Below, one piece after another: positions 60,712 to 64,000 of a stretch of 64,000 nt of DNA. Every line of letters begins with the position of its first letter. Position 1 is the stretch's first letter. The stretch is from Brachionus rotundiformis. Its lineage: Eukaryota; Rotifera; Eurotatoria; Ploima; Brachionidae. Under the pieces are notes generated by a model. It saw only the letters and a program-made list of their open reading frames with translations, did not search any database and had not been told where the DNA came from. Position numbers and translations under genes: made by a program. The stretch is taken from NCBI GenBank assembly GCA_016802295.1, contig JAESIW010000200.1, positions 3,968,327-4,032,326 of the forward strand, written 5' to 3'.

Positions 60712-61464
60712 ATGCAATTACTATTTGCTTTACAAATTTTCCTAATTGGCCTTGCTTATGGTCAACTTGTACCATCGTTCACCAATCTGAGTCCCCATCA
60801 AAACTTGGTAATACGCCGATTCACTGGTTTTACAAACTGGATTGACTGTGGCGTCAAATTACCAGTTCTTTTTTACTATTTTCTAGACTATGACAGGGGT
60901 GACTATTCACGATCTTCAACTTTTTACATAGACCCTCAAATAAGTCCCTCATGTCAACAAAAATCAACTTCTTCGTATGGTGGCGGAGCATCATATGATC
61001 GTGGCCACATGGTCACAGCAAACCACATGGATTCAAATCCACAATCTATACTAGAATCCAACTACATGACCAATATAACTCCGCAAACCGGCGTTTTAAA
61101 CAAAGGTGCATGGCTTTATGTCGAAGAAATGATCGAGTGTATTAGAGACATTAATCCACTGAAGGTCTATGGCGGTGTTGTTATGGGAACTGACACTTCC
61201 AACGATATCTTTTTAGGCACTCATGGTGTTGCAACTCCTGACTGGCTTTGGAAAATTGTCGAAAATACTGTCACAAATGATGTTATTGCTTATTTGATGC
61301 CGAATAATTTCGAACCAACAAGAAGCAGAGTTGACCAGTACTTAACTACCATCAAGAATATAGAAAATAAATCTGGCTTCATTTTTAACCATTTTACTGA
61401 TTTTCAACGCAATAAATTACACACTAAATCATGGGCTATTCCTCCAGGATGTGATTATTCATAA
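60712..61464 (+). CDS. Secreted DNA/RNA non-specific endonuclease (DRGH type)
   Basis: The single-exon, 250-aa product starts with a signal peptide (MQLLFALQIFLIGLAYG, cleavage near residue 17), so it should be secreted or lysosomal. The beta-beta-alpha-metal nuclease core is evident. The catalytic motif is D96-R97-G98-H99 (YDRGHMVTANHMD), followed by NYMTNITPQTGVLNKGAW, in which N130 is the expected magnesium ligand, and a later TPDWLWKIV segment. Such enzymes (Serratia nuclease/EndoG superfamily) cut single- and double-stranded DNA and RNA. It lacks a mitochondrial presequence, so it is not EndoG itself. Likely roles are digestion or defence; these are inferences. An AATAAA at 61598-61603 lies 134 nt past the stop. 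Intronless structure leaves open acquisition by transfer or a retrocopy. Confidence 0.9.
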   Translation: MQLLFALQIFLIGLAYGQLVPSFTNLSPHQNLVIRRFTGFTNWIDCGVKLPVLFYYFLDYDRGDYSRSSTFYIDPQISPSCQQKSTSSYGGGASYDRGHMVTANHMDSNPQSILESNYMTNITPQTGVLNKGAWLYVEEMIECIRDINPLKVYGGVVMGTDTSNDIFLGTHGVATPDWLWKIVENTVTNDVIAYLMPNNFEPTRSRVDQYLTTIKNIENKSGFIFNHFTDFQRNKLHTKSWAIPPGCDYS

Positions 61465-62070
61465 ATTCAAATATTAACTATAAGAAACCATTTTTTGAAA
61501 AAAAATTCATTTTCTTTAAATTATTTTGGCTTATTTTTTTCACATTTTAAAATTAAACAAATATATGTTGCTGTTTTTTTTATTAAACTAATTCTTTAAT
61601 AAAAAGTATTCATTAATAAAAATAATAATAAAAAAGCAAGCTTGCAGAGGCGACCTACTAGGAGTCAATATTTACAGTAAAAAGTAAGAAAGATTTTAAA
61701 AGAAACTGATAAGGGCATATAGTAAAAATAGTTTGTTAATATTTTTAAGTTAATTAAAAATATTTATATGGTAAAGTATTCATTTTATTTTATTTTTTTA
61801 TTTTTTATGACTTTTTTGTTATTAAAATAATAAAAAAAGAGCTTTCAAAACACATTTTAGAAATTTAAAAAAAGGCGTGGTTGCAGACAAAATAATTTTT
61901 AAATAAAATGAACCATTTAACGTGGCAATATTTTTTCCTTTCTGATGGTCAAAGTCTTCTGGGCCCTCTGTCTGACAGAATATGTTACTTCTTATTTGAT
62001 TTGTGCCTAATTTTCCACTTTCTCAATAACTAAAAATCTTTTGCTTTTTATTTAATCGCTATTTAATATA
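61465..62070. other. Spacer downstream of the nuclease
   Basis: It holds the nuclease 3' UTR with its polyadenylation signal. GC-richer patches at 61635-61675 and 61935-61985 have no open frame and are not identified. Confidence 0.45.
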
Positions 62071-62150
62071 GTAGTAGTAGTAGTAGTAGTAGTAAATAAT
62101 ACTGCGACCCTATTGGGTTAAGCTTCTTCGAAGCTATGGCAGTAAATTAG
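62071..62150 (-). repeat. GTA microsatellite plus retrotransposon 3' tail
   Basis: Eight GTA units (62071-62094) are followed by a segment resembling the 3' tail of the retrotransposon relic at 8150-9000. ATACT is followed by a short GC-rich stretch, then a hairpin (AGCTTC-ttc-GAAGCT, 62121-62135) and TGGCAGT. On the minus strand the order is TGCCA, hairpin, then (TAC)n, so the microsatellite stands at the 3' end where a poly-A would be in other elements. No reverse transcriptase remains. Confidence 0.6.
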
Positions 62151-63089
62151 AATATCTTTTTATTATCTATTATAATATTTGATAATTTTAAGCAATATCA
62201 TCTAGCAAAATAATTCATTCTTATATTTATTCGCTATTATAGATATTTTCTTGATCTCGTTTTTGGGTATTTTCACGAATTCTAATTTAAGACTGCAAAA
62301 TATATAAATAAAAATGAATAAAATACGATTATCTATTATCTATTAAGTTTTAATTTAAAGTTGTTAATGTTTTTTTTAATTAATGTTCTCAAGATATTCT
62401 AAAAAGGCAAAATAAAGAGGGAAATCGTTGACATTTTCTTTTGCTGATTATATATCTGAAATTAGAAAATTCTAGATACAATTTTTTGATCATAAATTTT
62501 TCATTTTATGTTTTAAGAACAATTTTTATTTAATTTATATTAGTATTTTATTAGATTCAAATTTTGAGTGTTTAAGGTTTTTGTTAATTTTTTATTGCTG
62601 ATCTTTTACTTATAACAATGTTTAAATCGAACCTTTATCAAATAATATTTTATTTTTTCTCTCTCTCTTTCAGAGTATAATACCCAATATTGAAATTAAT
62701 CCTTTTCTATTTATTTTATAAATTTTTTGATTATTGATTCACAGGAAATCGCACTTTTAATTTATTTTTTGTTTTAAAAGATATGTCTTTTCTAATGATG
62801 AATTTAAAAACTTAGGCTAATAGGTTTTATAAGAGTTCTGTTTGGTTTGATTTTAAGACGAAGCAGAAAAAGAGAAAAATAAAAATTTTTTGGTTTTTTG
62901 TCAATTGAAAAAAGAGATAATTTTATAGAAACTAAAAAATACTTTAAATAATGGAGACAACACTTGAACCTTTTAAGCTATTGAAAGACATTTATAATCA
63001 TATATTAATCAAATATTAGCAAAATAGAAACTCTCATGAAATTAAAGAAATCAAATTTCCGATCATTAAATAAATAGAAATGATTTAGT
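62151..63089. other. Gene-free AT-rich stretch
   Basis: 3' flank of the gene at the right edge. It contains a short CT-rich run at about 62653-62670 and otherwise plain AT-rich sequence without frames. Confidence 0.45.
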
Positions 63090-63998
63090 CTACGGAATAG
63101 AGAAATTTTTTCTTAATCGAAGCTCAAACTCAGGAAAATCTAATCTGATCATTTTTGAATCTGGAAAAATATCTCTACCATATTTATTAATTTCGCTTTG
63201 AGTCAATTGAGTATCGATTTCTTTAAGACAACTTATAAAATCCTCTATGCAAACAAATTTATCATTTTTTCTCTTTAGTAGCTGGATCAAATTTTGAAAA
63301 CTTTTCAGCTCTTCTTTTTCAAATTGTCGCTTTAGAGCCTTGGTAAATATGTTATCACTCGAGGTTAAAAAATCACATAGCTTATGCAAATTTATCTTAG
63401 AGTCTTCCCATAGATGCTTTTGATTTTTTAGACAGTTGAGCAATTCAGTTATTGAATTATAATTTTTGTGTCCATAACAATTTTTGATAATTTTATTTAG
63501 ATCACTTGGTTCCATGCTAATTTCATTAATTCTCTGCACCAAATTGTAATAAAAAGAGCCAAGAGAAGAATAAAACCCTAAATGAATTCGATCGCTGGCT
63601 TTGTCATCAAGCAAATGTCCCATTGACTTGGCTGGTCCAAAATTAGAGAAGCGTTTACATGCCTCTTTAATATTCACCACCCATTCCAGAGCTAATTCTT
63701 TAGATTTAAGTTTACTTTCAAAATACTTCATGGCAAATCGACTCATTTTTGGCAATGAACTCCGATTCAAACTGAGTAAATAGTCATTGTCTATTTTAGA
63801 TATAATCAATTCATTAATGTAAAAATCAAGCTCCGACAAATTTAGATTTCTATTAAAAATTTTATGAACAAAATCAGAATTTCCTTTATGAGAGATAAGA
63901 AAATATTTATCATCCAATTTTTGGGTTTTAATTTCAATTAATTCCTGGTCAGAGTCCGAATTTTCATCAGCATCTTTGGTGTGGCTTTTAGAACCTGT
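63090..63998 (-). CDS. Unrecognised protein, C-terminal part (5' end beyond the window)
   Basis: A minus-strand frame enters from the right edge and stays open for 302 codons to a stop at 63090-63092. The first ATG inside the window is at 63917, but the frame upstream of it (SHTKDADENSDSDQELIEIK) is acidic and protein-like, so the true start lies outside. The product is helical and charged. Near the C-terminus, NDKFVCIEDFISCLKEIDTQ and the last residues KMIRLDFPEFELRLRKNF have the shape of degenerate paired EF-hands, without full calcium-ligand loops. I do not recognise the family. Confidence 0.75.
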   Translation of the reverse strand, partial: TGSKSHTKDADENSDSDQELIEIKTQKLDDKYFLISHKGNSDFVHKIFNRNLNLSELDFYINELIISKIDNDYLLSLNRSSLPKMSRFAMKYFESKLKSKELALEWVVNIKEACKRFSNFGPAKSMGHLLDDKASDRIHLGFYSSLGSFYYNLVQRINEISMEPSDLNKIIKNCYGHKNYNSITELLNCLKNQKHLWEDSKINLHKLCDFLTSSDNIFTKALKRQFEKEELKSFQNLIQLLKRKNDKFVCIEDFISCLKEIDTQLTQSEINKYGRDIFPDSKMIRLDFPEFELRLRKNFSIP

Positions 63999-64000
63999 CA

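Overview
The window is eukaryotic nuclear DNA from an animal. It is strongly AT-rich. Genes carry short GT-AG introns (about 50-130 nt) plus a few of 1-2 kb, and all products with recognisable relatives are metazoan: METAP2, two opsins, an ARHGAP6-type RhoGAP, a TMEM232-like protein, SNM1B/Apollo (DCLRE1B) and Elongator subunit 2 (ELP2). High AT content, compact introns and many decayed non-LTR retrotransposon tails would fit a small invertebrate such as a monogonont rotifer. That is an inference; nothing in the window names the species.

Layout. 1-3 kb: the tail of an unrecognised gene, a possible tiny gene, then intronless METAP2 (+). 3-13 kb: gene-poor and rich in transposon debris, with an internally deleted mariner that keeps its DNA-binding ORF, one end of a MITE, and three retrotransposon relics. 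13-20.5 kb: two convergent opsin genes (+ and -). Between them lie a tRNA-Asn(GUU), a RING-like gene and a 418-bp MITE. 20.5-26.4 kb: no gene seen. 26.4-33 kb: a six-exon RhoGAP gene (-). 33-45.7 kb: gene-poor, one retrotransposon relic. 45.7-59.3 kb: three minus-strand genes in the same direction (ELP2, then DCLRE1B, then TMEM232-like) with transposon pieces in the introns and spacers. 60.7-61.5 kb: a secreted DRGH-type nuclease (+). 63.1 kb to the edge: the 3' part of an unrecognised minus-strand gene.

I rebuilt exon structures by matching splice sites and reading phase. Six multi-exon genes (opsin 1, opsin 2, ARHGAP6-like, TMEM232-like, DCLRE1B, ELP2) close without a frame conflict; the tail of opsin 2 is uncertain. 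The RING-like gene is only partly resolved. No operon-like co-function is expected. ELP2 (tRNA wobble modification) and DCLRE1B (telomere and crosslink repair nuclease) lie only 125 bp apart on the same strand, so they may share transcription-control sequence. The most notable biology is the opsin pair. Both keep the retinal-binding lysine and the ancestral E181-type counterion, and both have lost the NP of NPxxY.
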